64,000 bases of DNA, taken from the NCBI GenBank assembly GCA_963422465.1, contig OY730169.1, forward strand, positions 4,898,001 through 4,962,000. The letters are read 5' to 3'. Positions 1 to 11,580 of this stretch are shown piece by piece. The stretch's first letter is position 1. The number at the start of each line of letters is the position of its first letter. Below the pieces are notes generated by a model. The model was not told the DNA's origin. It saw only the letters and a list, made by a program, of their open reading frames with translations, and did not search any database. The DNA is from Lichina pygmaea (Eukaryota > Ascomycota > Lichinomycetes > Lichinales > Lichinaceae). A program made the position numbers and the translations under genes.

Positions 1-480
1 GAGACTGCCATAGCGGAATCTCCACAGTCACGTTCCGGTGAGAGGCAGGACATCCCCTCCGTCGCGATGGTCGTGTGGTGACGACTCCACCGTGCCCCTT
101 TTGCGTACGAGGCGCACAACGGCGTGGACGTCGTATTCAGCCGTCTGACGAGAGACACTCCGGACGGCATCCGTCCCTTCTTGGGAAGATGCACCATCGG
201 AGAATAAAGTCCATCTCCATCTGGGGTCTCTCCGTTTCGCTCGGCAAGTTCTGGTATCTGTAATCTTTTTTTGGTACCTCGTATCGATACGGAGTACAGA
301 TGTAGAAACATCTCCACCCGTGTTCACAGGCGGCCTGCCTTCTGCTGTGCCTTCAGGATGAGTTCCTGTACGTATGTTACGGTATCCTGCAAGCACCTAC
401 CTTCGTACTTGCGTACGGAGCAGAATATTAGAGGCGCCGCTTGGCAGAGTCCACAGCCCGCTTTGCTTGCTTTTTCAACT

Positions 481-482
481 CG

Positions 483-516
<34 letters not shown>

Positions 517-528
517 GGTGGTGGTGGA
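481..528. repeat. GTC/GTG triplet microsatellite
   Basis: About eleven GTC units run into several GTG units. This creates long poly-Arg, poly-Ser and poly-Val frames on both strands, which explains the open frames seen there. Confidence 0.95.
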
Positions 529-960
529 AGTTGATGACCACCTCCCTTCCGACACAACGACGCGCAAGATACAGCAGTCCGGTGTGTTCTCTCGACAAAG
601 ATTTCTGTTCTCGACGTCTGCGTCGGCCTTTTCTATTCTCGGCTGTTCTCAGATAGGTTGGGATGTGGATGGTGTCCGAAGACGTTGCCGAAGCAACACA
701 TCAGCCGCATCGTTCGTGCTCATCTCCAGCCCCAAGGGATCTGCGACTGTCATATCAAACCGCAAGACCCAAGATTAGATCAAGAGTAAGCGTGCGGGGC
801 TGGGTAGCGAGCCGTCGACGGTCAAGCAAAGCAGATGTTCTTCAGCCTGAGGCTGATACTAGTGAGGACACCGTCAGGACATTAGTGTACCACGATAGCT
901 GTGAGAGGAAGTTGCCCCACAACAGATGGTGTCGTTGTACGACCAGCCTAGCAGTGGAGG

Positions 961-1016
961 CAGGAAGAAGAAGGAGAAGAAGAAGAAGAAGAAGAAGTGG
1001 AAGAAGAAGAAAGGAA
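961..1016. repeat. AAG/GAA purine microsatellite
   Basis: An imperfect AAG run, purine-only on the plus strand. It opens poly-Lys frames (+) and poly-Phe/Leu frames (-) that should not be read as genes. Confidence 0.9.
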
Positions 1017-2186
1017 GTGGGATACAGCTCAGCTGCGACGATCTCTTGATGAGACATGCCAAATGGTATTTTGCGCGCGTGGATACCTCCAATGCGACGT
1101 GGTTGAATTTGAGACCCGTGAGAGCTTGCCTCTTACGCCACACAAATAGTCAGCGAGACCGAAGCATTTCATTCTTGGATGCAGCCACAGAGCGGTCATC
1201 TTTCAGCCACTGATAACGTCTGTGGAAAATGTTCAGAGCCTCAATATCACCATCTTGGGCCTGCCTTCGGGTGTGAACGCCAGATAGTCGCATCTTCAGT
1301 CTTCTCCGCCCAGCTTGTCCAGGATGGGTCCTGGAACCCTAGCTGTAGATGCTGGCCCCAGCGAATGGAAATCTCATGTGAGCAGAGAGCTTGCCTTCAT
1401 ACCACTAAAACGGTACAGTACCACTCTTATGGCACTCCTCTGTTTTAGAACCAGTTTGCCAGACTACGGTGGGAACAGTAGGTGGCTGTAAAAGAGGAAA
1501 GCCTCCAGGCCCTAGAAGTCCTTAGGGCGACACCGTCAGTCTCACATGTCTAATAAGACGTTGAGCTGCTACCATAGGAAACTACCGGCGTACTGTACCA
1601 GTAGTCCTCAAGAACAGGGTCTGTAGCAGCAGGACCTGGAAAGTCCAAGCACCTTTTCCCCCGGTGCGTACGTTTGTGAGTATGGTTGGTTTGACGAGTC
1701 TCTACGCGCTTCATGGAAAAGTCATTTGTAGTAAGTAGACTTGGTGTCAAGATCGTGCACATGTACAGAACGTACCCAAGACCACATGATGTCAGGGGCA
1801 CATGACCATCATCGCTTTATAAATAGTTCGCTAGCCGAGCCATAGCTCGTTGATCACGCAATCTAAGACACATCATGACCAGCTTCCGCTGTAGCCCAGT
1901 ACGAGTGGTTTGTCTTGGTGGCTCAGGTTTACTGTAACTACGAGTACTGCTCCAACTCCACACCTCGCTTGTTACTAAGCAGCTTGGTCATCCAATGCTC
2001 CTCTCAAGGGTCGAGTACGTTACGTACAGCAAGCGTTGTGCTAATTGTTGCGGGTAACTCGTCTGCAGCGGCCCGTTGCTTCAATAAGCGAGCGGCAAGA
2101 AGCGGCCGTGGTGGCAAGCAGCGCCGCACAGTCATTCGTATGACGTCAAAAGTCGGTGCGTGGAGATGATGATCAAGTACGGAGTA

Positions 2187-2215
2187 CATACGTACGTACG
2201 GTACGTTACGTACGA
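2187..2215. repeat. TACG tetranucleotide/palindrome tract
   Basis: Alternating TACG and GTACGT units form overlapping CGTACG palindromes. Similar tracts recur near 5700, 10740 and 11315. Confidence 0.8.
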
Positions 2216-2397
2216 ATGCACGTACTCGTATACCTTTCACGCAGATTGATGTGAAAGACACTCAGCTGTCATAAGTATCGATACCACAAAACCTTCTCGT
2301 CGTTTCTGAACTCCCACTTGTACCTTGCGGAGGTCGCTGGAACTCTGCTCTTGGCGCACTTCTGAAATCTTGCTCTCTCACGCAAATCAGCTTCGTC

Positions 2398-4239
2398 ATG
2401 TTTGCTGTTCCAGGCTGGTCCATCTCGGCCTCCGACTTGAAAAAGCAGACTGCCGAGGGCGGCGCGACTCGGAGCTCCAAGTCGGGCTCTAATGCTTGCG
2501 ATGGTGAAAATGCGGCCATTGCACGGGGCGATGCAGGGTCGAAAAAGCGCAGACGGCCCCCTAAGATTGGCAACGTGAACGCAGACAATCTAGAGGAGCT
2601 ATGGAAGAAGTTTATAGACCGAGCAGACGGGCAGGCTGCCGGCCCAAAGGGCGAGATTCGTCCGGATGGTGGAGAGAAAAGGCGAGAAAGGAAGAGGAAG
2701 CCGAGAAGAGAAGAGAAAAAGGAGTCCGAGGCTCGAGTCGAGCAAGAAAACCAAAGGGGTGAGGAGCTGGCCGTCGATGCTAGCCTACAGATCTCGAAGA
2801 CGCCCGGACGGCAAAGGCGAAGCAACGGCCTCGGTCGAGACACGGCAACAGCGCCGGGTCGGCAGGCACCTCGTGGCACTTTCGTCCAGAAACAGGGATC
2901 CGAAGACCAGAGTCTGGACCCGGCGTCGGCAAGGCCAGCTTCTATCGTCGAGCTGACGCCCTTGCAAGCATCGATGCGTCAGAAGCTGGTATCGGCACGC
3001 TTCCGCCATCTGAACGAGAGTCTGTACCGCACAACCTCGTCCGACTCGTTCGAGAAGTTCCAGCAGAGTCCCGAGTTGTTCGACGAATACCACGAGGGCT
3101 TCCGGCAGCAGGTGGCCAGCTGGCCCGAAAACCCAGTCGACAGCTACATCCGCGAGCTCGAACAACGGGGGAGAGTTGGACTGCGTACGAACCGGGCCGA
3201 ACGGAAAGCAAAGAGCAGACGGAACGACTCCAAGGCCAGCAACAGCGACGTTGATCGTCATGGCCTTCGAGGCCTCGAGGGCCCCGACTTTCGCCGGCCC
3301 TTGCCCCGAAACAAGCACGGCGTATGCAGCGTCGTGGATCTAGGTTGCGGCGACGCGCGACTGGCACGGGCGATGGAGCCGCTTGGCAAGGATCTCAAGC
3401 TTGCAGTGCGGTCATACGATCTCCAGAAGAGTGTCGGCGACCCGAACATCAGTCGCTTTGTCACCCAGGCGGATATCTCGAACCTGCCGATGACGACGGG
3501 CACGGCCAACGTGGCCATCTTCTGTCTCGCGCTCATGGGCACCAACTGGATCGACTTCGTCGAGGAAGCCTACCGAGTTCTAAGCTGGAACGGGGAATTG
3601 TGGGTCGCCGAGATCAAAAGTCGACTCGTGAATCCGGCTTCGCCTGCGGTCGCCGCACGTCCCACCGGCGCAAAGAAGGCACGCAAGAAGGCTCAGCGGG
3701 CACGTGAAGGGGCCGACGAGGGCGACGACGGAGCCGAAGCACCTGTCGAGGCCGTTCTCGAAGACGAGGACAACGACGGCGTGCGCGGCACCGCAAGGGA
3801 GAAGGCAGATCTTGCGCCGTTCATCGAAGTGCTGCGGAAGCGCGGCTTCGCCTTGATGTCGTCACCGTCGCCGTCGTCGACGCCGCACGACGCCTCGTCG
3901 GCCAAGGCCATCGATCTGACCAACAAGATGTTCGTCAAGATGGAATTCATCAAGGCGCTGAAGCCGAGCAAGGGACGCTTTGCCACGACCGCCGCGGACG
4001 ATGACGTCGCTAGCGTGGACGTGGACGTGGGCGTCGGCGTGGGCTCACGCTGCATCTCGGCGTCGGGCCCGAGGGCGAACAAGGCCGGAACGAACAGCGA
4101 TCGAAACGGCAAGCCGAAGACGAAGAAACGCAGATTTCTTGACAACGACGACGACGAGGACAAGGCGAGCGGGGCAGCGACCAATGACACCAGCCTCGAA
4201 GCGGCTGTGCTCAAACCTTGTCTGTACAAGATTCGTTAG
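2398..4239 (+). CDS. RRP8: Rrp8, 25S rRNA adenine-N1 methyltransferase (nucleolar)
   Basis: A single 613-codon exon. The start fits the usual fungal opening MFAVPGW. Residues 1 to about 190 are a basic, disordered tail. The conserved Rrp8 block begins at QKLVSARFRHLNE, about residue 197. A Rossmann-type SAM-binding fold follows: motif I VVDLGCGDARLA at about 311-322, an acidic loop YDLQKS, ADISNLPM, and the family block FCLALMGTNW at about 375-384. The family methylates N1 of one adenine in 25S/28S rRNA (A645 in yeast) in the nucleolus. An acidic/basic low-complexity insert at about 420-470 and a charged tail after about 540 flank the last conserved piece, NKMFVKMEFIKAL. No intron is needed. 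It converges with DDI1 downstream. The function is a family assignment; the acidic insert is larger than in yeast. Confidence 0.95.
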   Translation: MFAVPGWSISASDLKKQTAEGGATRSSKSGSNACDGENAAIARGDAGSKKRRRPPKIGNVNADNLEELWKKFIDRADGQAAGPKGEIRPDGGEKRRERKRKPRREEKKESEARVEQENQRGEELAVDASLQISKTPGRQRRSNGLGRDTATAPGRQAPRGTFVQKQGSEDQSLDPASARPASIVELTPLQASMRQKLVSARFRHLNESLYRTTSSDSFEKFQQSPELFDEYHEGFRQQVASWPENPVDSYIRELEQRGRVGLRTNRAERKAKSRRNDSKASNSDVDRHGLRGLEGPDFRRPLPRNKHGVCSVVDLGCGDARLARAMEPLGKDLKLAVRSYDLQKSVGDPNISRFVTQADISNLPMTTGTANVAIFCLALMGTNWIDFVEEAYRVLSWNGELWVAEIKSRLVNPASPAVAARPTGAKKARKKAQRAREGADEGDDGAEAPVEAVLEDEDNDGVRGTAREKADLAPFIEVLRKRGFALMSSPSPSSTPHDASSAKAIDLTNKMFVKMEFIKALKPSKGRFATTAADDDVASVDVDVGVGVGSRCISASGPRANKAGTNSDRNGKPKTKKRRFLDNDDDEDKASGAATNDTSLEAAVLKPCLYKIR

Positions 4240-4426
4240 GTGGCTTGCGCCGACCGGGGAGACTTGATGCTTGCGTCGTCAAGGGGGAAAAGAAAGGGGA
4301 GAAAGTGTCCGAGGGGCTTCTTTGCTGGCTGTAGGATACCCGCTCGACCTGTTGTCGCACCAAAAGATGGGGCTGGTCTGGCTGTGCTTCTTCGTGTCGA
4401 CTTGGCAATGACCATGGCCAATGGAA

Positions 4427-4456
<30 letters not shown>
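4427..4456. repeat. CT dinucleotide microsatellite
   Basis: A pure TC run followed by TTTC units, about 190 bp after the RRP8 stop. Confidence 0.95.
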
Positions 4457-4457
<1 letters not shown>

Positions 4458-4667
4458 CTTCCGCTATATTTCTGCCGAACAATGCCACATTCCTAAGCTA
4501 CTTCCCCATCACACATATCGAGATACTCAGCATCACCCGTACCGAGGTACTCGGCATCTCAGGTATGTACAGGAGCACAGAAGCACAAGAGCGCACGAAG
4601 ACGAGAGAGCAAGAACCGCAAGCCACAGAGAGCGCGAGAGAGCACAAGGGTTACAAAGACCACGAGA

Positions 4668-4693
4668 GGGGGGGGGGGGGGGGGGGGGGGGGG
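4668..4693 (+). repeat. Uninterrupted G homopolymer
   Basis: 26 consecutive G residues on the plus strand. It could fold as a G-quadruplex; its exact length is uncertain in any assembly. Confidence 0.9.
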
Positions 4694-5100
4694 CACGAGA
4701 GTCCCCCGCAAGCCGACGTGGTCACATCAAGAACACTCTTTTTGTATCCTCTCGGTCCTCTTTCTTGGGAACTTTCTCCTCCCCATCTACCGGCACAGAC
4801 ATGGGCACCGGCCGAGACGTGACACCCCATCCTCCCTCTCCTTCTCCCTCTCCTTCTGCTTCTCTTTCTCCTGCTCGCTCTCCTCCCTTCTTCCTCTTAT
4901 TTTCTTTACCATCATCAGCTAATGTATGAGTTCCATCACTCTCTCCCTTCCCTCCACCCTCCTTCCTCCAAGGCCGCATCACCAGACCTATCACTGCCTC
5001 TGTATCCAGAACATTACTTCTCCTCCCCCCGATTTCTCCAGCCGTGTTCAATTCTGTTCTTTCTCTCTTCCCTTCTCTCTTCCTTCTTCCTCTCCTTCCT

Positions 5101-5216
5101 CTCCTCCCTTTCGTCCTTTCTTCCTTCCTCTCCTCCCTTTCGTCCTTTCTTCCTTCCTCTCCTCCCTTTCGTCCGTTCTTCCTTCCTCTCCTCCCTTTCG
5201 TCCGTTCTCCCTTCCT
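5101..5216. repeat. 29-bp pyrimidine minisatellite, four units
   Basis: Four head-to-tail 29-bp units start at 5101, 5130, 5159 and 5188. Each begins CTCCTCCCTTTCGTCC. Units 1 and 2 are identical; units 3 and 4 share a T-to-G change and unit 4 has one more. Strand asymmetry is complete: pyrimidines on plus, with one G per core. Confidence 0.95.
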
Positions 5217-5805
5217 CCCCTCCCCTCCTTCCTTCTCTTTGTTTCTTTGCAGCGCACCAACTTTGTTTGCAGTACCGTGCTTATATGTCCTCGAGTCCCT
5301 CTGTGTCCCATCTCCTCACCTTACCATACCTCTCTCATGTACTTTTCTATACTGATTCCTTCCGCTCCCCCCTCCCCCCCACCTCTCTCTCCCCTTTTTC
5401 GCTCAAAATTCTACTTTTTTCAAAAATAGACATACGAGATGGTTATTCCCCTTTTTGCCAAGAACTGATTTCTTCCTTGCACGAGGAGCGCCGGGGAGAT
5501 GTGGAACGAGAAAAGGGACATGACGGAAAGGGTTTCGGTTCGTCTACTTTGTGACGTGGGAGATTATAGATTTGTGGATTGTTTTGGTACGTTCATGTTC
5601 GCAGCGCTGGCCGCCCCCTGCTCCCCTACATCTCCATTTCTGTACAGACCGCATTGACTGATCCCCATATGAAACACGCACGCAGGCGCGTCTACACTAT
5701 ACTGGCGTACGTACGTCGTTGAGCTTCCTCTGGACTGATGTCGGACAGAATCACCGCGTGACCTTTTCGGACACACCGTCGACATCAAGGGTCGGCTATC
5801 TTGCT

Positions 5806-6001
5806 TCATCTTTCCTGGAACAACAGGCCGGCGGCGTAGTCGACGTTTCCCCCCGTCGCGTCCAACGCCGCAATGGCTTCTGCCTGCGAGAAACCTAGTT
5901 GCTGCAACTGCTCGACCGACTGTCGCGAGTGGCTGGCCTCCCTACCTGCTGGAGCGGCTGGCGACGGAGCCGCCGGCGGTCGTCGCGAGAGCGGCGGATG
6001 G

Positions 6002-6033
<32 letters not shown>

Positions 6034-7522
6034 CGCGCTCGCGGTCGTGGCTCCCGCCGAAGACGAGCTGCCGCCGTTGAAGGTCGCGGCTGGCGTCGAA
6101 CTGGCCGGCTGGAGCACGGCACCCGTCCGGCCACCGATCTTGGCGCCGCCGGGACCGTCGACCATCGGCTCGTCCACCTCCTCGTACTGCCTCGGGATGT
6201 TGGCCTCTCCCAGGAAGGCCACTTCTTCGCCTTGGATCAGCAACCGGTCGCGTCGCAGGTCGATGCAGGCCTGATGTCGCTTCAGCATGTCGAGGCCCAA
6301 GAGCAGATCGACGTCCTTGCCCTCCATGACGGTGAAGCTGCAGGGCAGGAAGGACCGGCCAATCTTGATCGCGGCCGAATGGACCCGGCCGATGATCTTG
6401 GCCGTGCCCACGCCCCGCGCGATCCCAGCGAAGCGCCTGTCGACGAGACGCATGATGCCACACTGCTCCGCACACGAGGGCGACATGATGGTGGTCTGCG
6501 CACCCGAGTCGACAAAGGCCTTGACCTTGTGGTTGTTGACCTCGACGTCGATGTACAGCATATGTACCCGTCCAAAAGCTGTTCCCGCGCGAGAGGGTAG
6601 GCGGTCCGACGGTCAGCCCGTTCGTTCGCACACGGTGGACAGCGGTATCGTAGGAAACGAGATCAAAAATCCTGCCCCCCGGGGGAGAGAAAATGGACTC
6701 GACTCACCCTCGGGATGGTGCTCGAGCGTGTTCTGCAGATTCTCCATGACGGCCGCCTGCCGGATGTGCTCCTCGATCTTGGCCTGGGCTTCAACGTTGA
6801 AGGGATCCTCGTTGAGCATGGCGATCTCGCGCTGGCGTCGTTGGTCCGCCTCGGCCTGCTGCCGCTGGAAGTCGAAGACGAGCTGGCGGAAACGGTCCGG
6901 CTGGTCGAGGGCAGCGGCCAGGTCCGGGTTCTGTTGCCGCAGCTGCTGCCTCGCGGCGGGATCGCCCAAGATGCGAAGGCGCAGCAACTCCGGGTCGGGC
7001 CGACCGTTGACGGCGGCGGCGGAGCCATCGTCGTCACCACGACGGCCGGCGCCGGCGCCGGCGCCTCCGCCTCGTTGGGCGCGGCCAGCTTCGGGGGCCG
7101 TCGTCGCTTCTCCGTTGGGTGCACCGCGGCGGGATCCGGCGGCGCGTCGAACGTGCACGGCTAGCATCTCGCCATCGACGATGCCCAGCGACTCCAAGGC
7201 CTTGGTCTGGTCGGCCAAGAGCTGGCCGTTGTGGTAGAGCAGCTGCGAGTTGTTGGGGAAGCGGGTCTCGGTCTCGATCAGGCCCTTGAGATCGGCCACG
7301 GTCATGCTCTCCGGCAGGTCGAGCGACAGGAGGTCCTGCTCGCCGACATCCTCGGGCGCGTTGATCGAGATGGTGAGCCGCCTGCCTTTTCGACAGAGGC
7401 CCCCTCCCCGGTGCGCCCGGGAGAGAGAGACGATGAAAAGAACATCAGCGGGCCGCTCGTCGGGAGCACCATCGGCAGCAACGGGAGGACCCAGTCGACC
7501 CTCACAGGATTGGCACTCACAT
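5806..7522 (-). CDS. DDI1: Ddi1-type ubiquitin shuttle/aspartic protease, three exons
   Basis: Exons on the minus strand are 7522-7521 (AT only), 7381-6708 and 6578-5806. Intron 1 is 7520-7382 (139 bp, GTGAGT..CAG) and intron 2 is 6707-6579 (129 bp, GTGAGT..CAG). The spliced length is 1449 nt, 482 aa. Domains: ubiquitin-like fold 1-80 ([12 protein letters not shown]..), a helical middle, a retroviral-protease-like domain from about 226 with the catalytic triplet VDSGAQ (Asp249), a Ser/Ala/Pro linker with a serine run, and a C-terminal UBA at about 444-480. The splice joins [16 protein letters not shown], the family's expected sequence, and this fixes intron 2. Intron 1 splits the start codon AT|G; unspliced, the ATG is followed at once by TGA. 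Ddi1 carries ubiquitinated proteins to the proteasome and can cleave some. This is a host gene, not an element. Confidence 0.93.
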
Positions 7523-9772
7523 GACTGAGCGTGACCTGCCCGGAGCCGCCAATGATGTCCGCGGACGTATTCGGTCGTCTCTGCGCTCGAGTCCTTATCT
7601 CCCGCCTGATCTGTTCGTCTCCGTCCCCGTCTCTCCGTGTCCGTCTCCAACTTTGTTTCTCTCTCTCGTCCAGTCCAGTCCAGTCCAGTACGGTCCAGTA
7701 CGGCCCAGAACGGTCCAGAACGATCCGATCTCAGATCTGCCCCGTCTGTCCCTCTCGATTCTCTTCTCTTCTCTTCGCGGGCCCGTGGTGGCGCTCCGGC
7801 CCGGAACGTGCGCTCGGCTGTCCTCGTCTCGAGCGCTATCTCCAGGGCCTCCGTCGGATCTCTCGTGACGGTCCTATGACGTTCTCAGAGCCTAAGGTTC
7901 AACGCTCGACTGTCAGATCCGAGGGATGCAAGGCCGACTCGGGTGATCTGTCCGGGTGGATCAAGCTCGGCTCTGGGGGAAACGAGTCAAGTCTTGACAA
8001 GCAGGTTGAGATGAAGCAACATGACGGCTACCGTCGTCGCTACCGTACCCGTACTTATGTGCCAATCCACGGTGCATCCACCGACTGGACGGCCCCACCT
8101 TTCAGCCTCGTCTGGCGACGACGTAGGTGCAAACGACGAGGTCGTACCGTGCTGGGCGTCGCACCTGTGTGCGCAGGCCTTACCTGATCTGTCGTACCTT
8201 CTGCTTTCCCTGAGGGGGGTCAGGGGTTAGTAAGGTAGTGGGATAGTGGGATAGCGTGTAGTTGGCAGTGGGTGAGGTGGATCAAACATAAGTAGGGGCA
8301 AGCAGGAGTGATGCATGACCGCACCTACCCACCACCTCATGTACCGCCCTGTGCTCGTACGATACGAGACGGAGCTGTGCTGTCAAACGTCTGCAGGAAC
8401 GTCGATGCAGGCGGGCTCGAATTCGCGCGGACGAACACTCGGGCGCGTCCTTGGGGTTGAGATAACCAGCATGATCCTGCGGTGGCGGAGATGTGGGGTT
8501 TGGGGGGGGGGGGTGGGGGGGAGTATTCGTAATGATGCAGCTGATGCGTAGGTGGCACCGTCGTAATGGCGTAGCTGGTGGAGGCGGAGGAAGAGGAGGA
8601 CGAGGACGAGGAGGAGGAGGAGGAGATGCAGGAGAACGAAGAGGTGGAGGGCCCTGGTCTGGGCTCCAGGTCGAGTACGATTGCCACGCCAAGGAACAAC
8701 GGAGAAGAAGCTGACATAAGAAGTAGGTGAGCATATGAAATTGAAATTGACAATTCAAAATCGAAATTGAGAATGGAGTTAATTCACGAGGGCCAAACGG
8801 GCCAAGAGAAGGCGGCCTACAGGGCCTAGAGATGGCCCGAAGCCGTCCCATCTGCTAAGCCCTCGGTCACAGATCTCTTTCTCGGTCCAATCATCGCTCC
8901 GTTCTCCTTCTCCCTCTCCCCAAAAACTCTTTCTTTTCTGTTTTATTTTCGAAACGTCGGTCGCGGGCTCTAATTAATTACAGTATTCGGTGGCCGGTTC
9001 GCCCGCTCGCCCAGGTGGCGGCGGGAAGGTCGTGGATCGGGCCTGTACTCGTACGATAACAGGATAGGCAGCACCTTCGACCCGTCATCGTACTGTACCG
9101 TAACGTTGATTCTCGGGAAATATTCGGGAGGAAAAGAACTGACGGGCTGACATTAGTTTTTATCTCGGCAGTGCCGTCGACCAATCATCAAATTTGGTTT
9201 TTTTTTCCCCTGTCGTGCCCGTTTACAGTATCGGACGTATTACGGTAAGCTGCTCAGCTGCAAGCGGTATCTGCCCCCACCTTGGACGTCCAGCCGCCGC
9301 CGCCGCCAACGTCACCTTCTCCTCTTCCTCCTCCTCCACCACCACCAACACCACCAACACCACCACCACCACAACTACCATCAGCATCGCCACAACCTTC
9401 TCGTGCCACTCTGTCACGAGCGCCGACATGGCCGATCGTCATCGACGTCGCAGCTGCTACGCGGCCGTCTCGAGTCGCGCCCAGCCTCGAGCCTTGGACT
9501 CGACCACCGGACCCATGGCGACGATGGATGGATTGGCCCCGGATCGAGCGTCTCTCGATCGCTGCCGTCGAGCAACGACAGCCTCGAAGGCGACGGCGAC
9601 GACGGCTACGGCCACGGCCACGGCCACGGTGACGACAACGCGCACGTCATCGCGTCAACTGGCCTCGGGCCAGGCCCCGGCCCCGGCCCCCGGTAGTGGA
9701 GGCGGTAAGCAGCCGTTGTGAAACCATGCCGCTGCCACCCCACTGCGCTCTTCCGCCAGAACACGTTCTCAT

Positions 9773-9805
9773 CCCCCCCCCCCCCCCCCCCCCTCCCCCC
9801 CCCCC
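9773..9805 (+). repeat. C homopolymer with one T
   Basis: A run of C on the plus strand broken by a single T; the complement is a G-run like that at 4668-4693. Confidence 0.9.
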
Positions 9806-10213
9806 GGGCGAACGCGTTGCCGGACCATTGCCGACCGCCCGATGGAGCCGCCATGCGTCCCTTCGGTCGATCTGGCCCGACCTGGACTGTCCCGGACCGT
9901 CGACGGCCACGGTCCCGAGTCGGCTAATCTAGTCGAGTCCGCCGTTCGGCCCCACCGTCCGGGGCGTCCCGATGGCGCTGACAGCTCGGTAGGTACATAC
10001 GTAAGGCCGTGGGCCGTCGTCTTCCTTTTGGAAGAGGGGGAGGCCCAGAGGGGCAGAGCTCCACCGGGGAAGGCGGATCATGCTGTGTTGCCCTACCAAG
10101 TCAACTGCAGCAGGCACCAAGGAGGCCCGTACGGTCGAATATAGCGGACGAGGACGGCAGACGAGATGTCTTACAGTGTCTACGCCTGCTCTAATGCACG
10201 CGAGAGGTTGCGC

Positions 10214-10245
10214 CAGCACCAGCACCAGCACCAGCACCAGCACCA
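10214..10245. repeat. CAGCAC hexanucleotide repeat
   Basis: Five to six CAGCAC units in tandem. Confidence 0.9.
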
Positions 10246-10832
10246 AGGTCGATCCTCGCGGGACTGGGATGTTGCAACAGCGCGCTCGTCCTTGCGCTAG
10301 GGCGAACATGTCAAAGGGGCATGCCATCCCCTGCCTGTGGAGGTACCGTACGTGGGTGCGAGGCACGCATCTCAGACCATTACATGGCCCATCTGCCATC
10401 GTTCGTCTCTCTCCTCGTTCCATCCCCGCTTCCCGATCGTCGTCGTTCAACGGTGCGCTTCTTCATGCCATCTACTGTACCAAGTCGGGCTTGGAATTGT
10501 TCGTGAGCATGAAATCGGTGATGGAGGAGGAGGAGGAGGAGGGGAGGGAGAGCGGGGAAGGCGCTTCCTGACTTCGGTCGCCTTCTTCGGCCAGGATGGG
10601 AGGAGGCCTGTTCGTCCGTTTGCACTGTCGCAACACCCTCCTACTTATAGGATGCTGTGGTGCCACCATCCGTACGCGACCGACATTGATACTGCCAGGT
10701 TTGATTGCGGTGACGTACCCTAGGCGAGACTGCGCATGCCGTACGTCCGTACGTCTGTACGTACGTCCGTGCGACCAACCGTCGCAACAATGGAATGGTT
10801 CTGCATTGGCACCGGCGCGGAACTTGGCCGAA

Positions 10833-10877
10833 CTGCCGCTGCCGCTGCCGCTGCCGCTGCCGCTGCCGCCGCCGCCG
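10833..10877. repeat. GCC/GCT repeat
   Basis: GCCGCT units ending in GCC units open poly-Ala and poly-Arg/Cys frames. Confidence 0.9.
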
Positions 10878-11580
10878 ACACTCCACTGTTGCCGTTTGCC
10901 GCTGCGGGCTGCATCGTGGTGGGCGCAGGCCGACGCATCCAACCAATCAATTACTGCTTGTGCGACCCTACGCACGTACGAGTACGAGTCAGATGGAAAG
11001 TCCACTGTAGAGCGGCTCTGTCAAAACTCTCAAGACATCCAGACACGACTCGGAGTTCGGTGTGACCCCTGTTGGCATTGATGACCGCCTGGCATCATGC
11101 CTGCATCGAGTCTATCAGCTTGTTCGGTTGCTCTTGAGTGATCAAGTCCCAAGGCTCATCTGACATCGTCTCTGGAAAAAGTTTCTCGAGGTACCGGTAA
11201 TCCTTGACCCGGTGGCCTGGGGACCGATCTGACCAAAGTGTTTTGACACCGCGGTAGGCCCTTTGGCTTACTAAGCGTAGAAATCCAACGTTATTTCCGC
11301 TGTCCCCATCGTACGTTACGTACGTACTGTACGTAGACATGCCGTCCGTGCATTGGTCGAGGCCCCACCTCCGCTGCACGTGACTGCCCACGCCCCTTTC
11401 TCGGCCCGATGTTTTTCCGAGAAGAGCCTCTCTCTCCCCCCGCCGCGCCAACACGTCGCACAATTTGCTGTTGATTTGTCTAAAATCTTTGTCGAGCTCA
11501 GGCTGAGGTTGCCGAAGAAGCCGGTGGCCCCATCGTGAACAGTCAAGCTTGAGCTTGGACGGACAACTGTCTTGGTCATC

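Larger units (their letters stand above)
1..2397. other. Intergenic spacer left of RRP8, no supportable gene
   Basis: No reading frame here shows a recognisable domain, and codon use looks random. The longest frames run through triplet repeats or carry no family signature. The stretch holds a GTC/GTG microsatellite, an AAG-rich microsatellite, several CGTACG palindromes and a TATAAATA string at about 1817-1824 with no convincing gene behind it. The last 200 bases before 2398 are the likely RRP8 promoter and 5' UTR. Confidence 0.6.
4240..5805. other. Convergent intergenic spacer RRP8/DDI1
   Basis: Both neighbours end into this spacer, so it holds two 3' UTRs and terminators. The rest is pyrimidine-rich simple sequence: a CT run, a 26-base G run, TCC-rich stretches and a 29-bp tandem array. 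The open frames here (for example 4922-5554, plus) encode only Ser/Pro/Leu/Phe-rich low complexity and are repeat artefacts. Confidence 0.75.
7523..11580. other. Four-kilobase spacer with no supportable gene
   Basis: The first few hundred bases are the DDI1 promoter/5' UTR side and include a short CCAGT pentamer repeat at about 7670-7695. The rest holds GGA, CCA, CAGCAC and GCC repeats, poly-G and poly-C tracts and CGTACG strings. Frames at 8282-8851 (-) and 9194-9721 (+) are Pro- or Thr/Ala-rich low complexity without a domain. No tRNA or rRNA was seen. Confidence 0.6.

Noticed and set aside
271-778. Overlapping open frames on both strands with poly-Arg, poly-Val or poly-Ser
   Set aside because: They are created by the GTC/GTG triplet run; outside the run there is no coding signal.
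2785-4229. Long frames opposite RRP8
   Set aside because: Shadow frames of a GC-rich coding exon; the plus strand has the clear methyltransferase motifs.
4922-5554. 210-codon plus-strand frame
   Set aside because: Made of the 29-bp pyrimidine repeat and flanking TC-rich DNA; only Ser/Pro/Leu/Phe low complexity, in a spacer between two 3' ends.
6613-7650. 345-codon continuous frame extending DDI1 upstream through intron 1
   Set aside because: The added N-terminus has no similarity, while the spliced model starts the ubiquitin-like domain at Met1 and keeps the overall frame.
8282-8851. 189-codon minus-strand frame
   Set aside because: Pro/Ser repeats from GGA and poly-G tracts; no domain and no neighbouring splice-supported exon.
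9194-9721. 175-codon plus-strand frame rich in Thr and Ala
   Set aside because: Mostly CCA/ACC and ACGGC repeats; no family resemblance.
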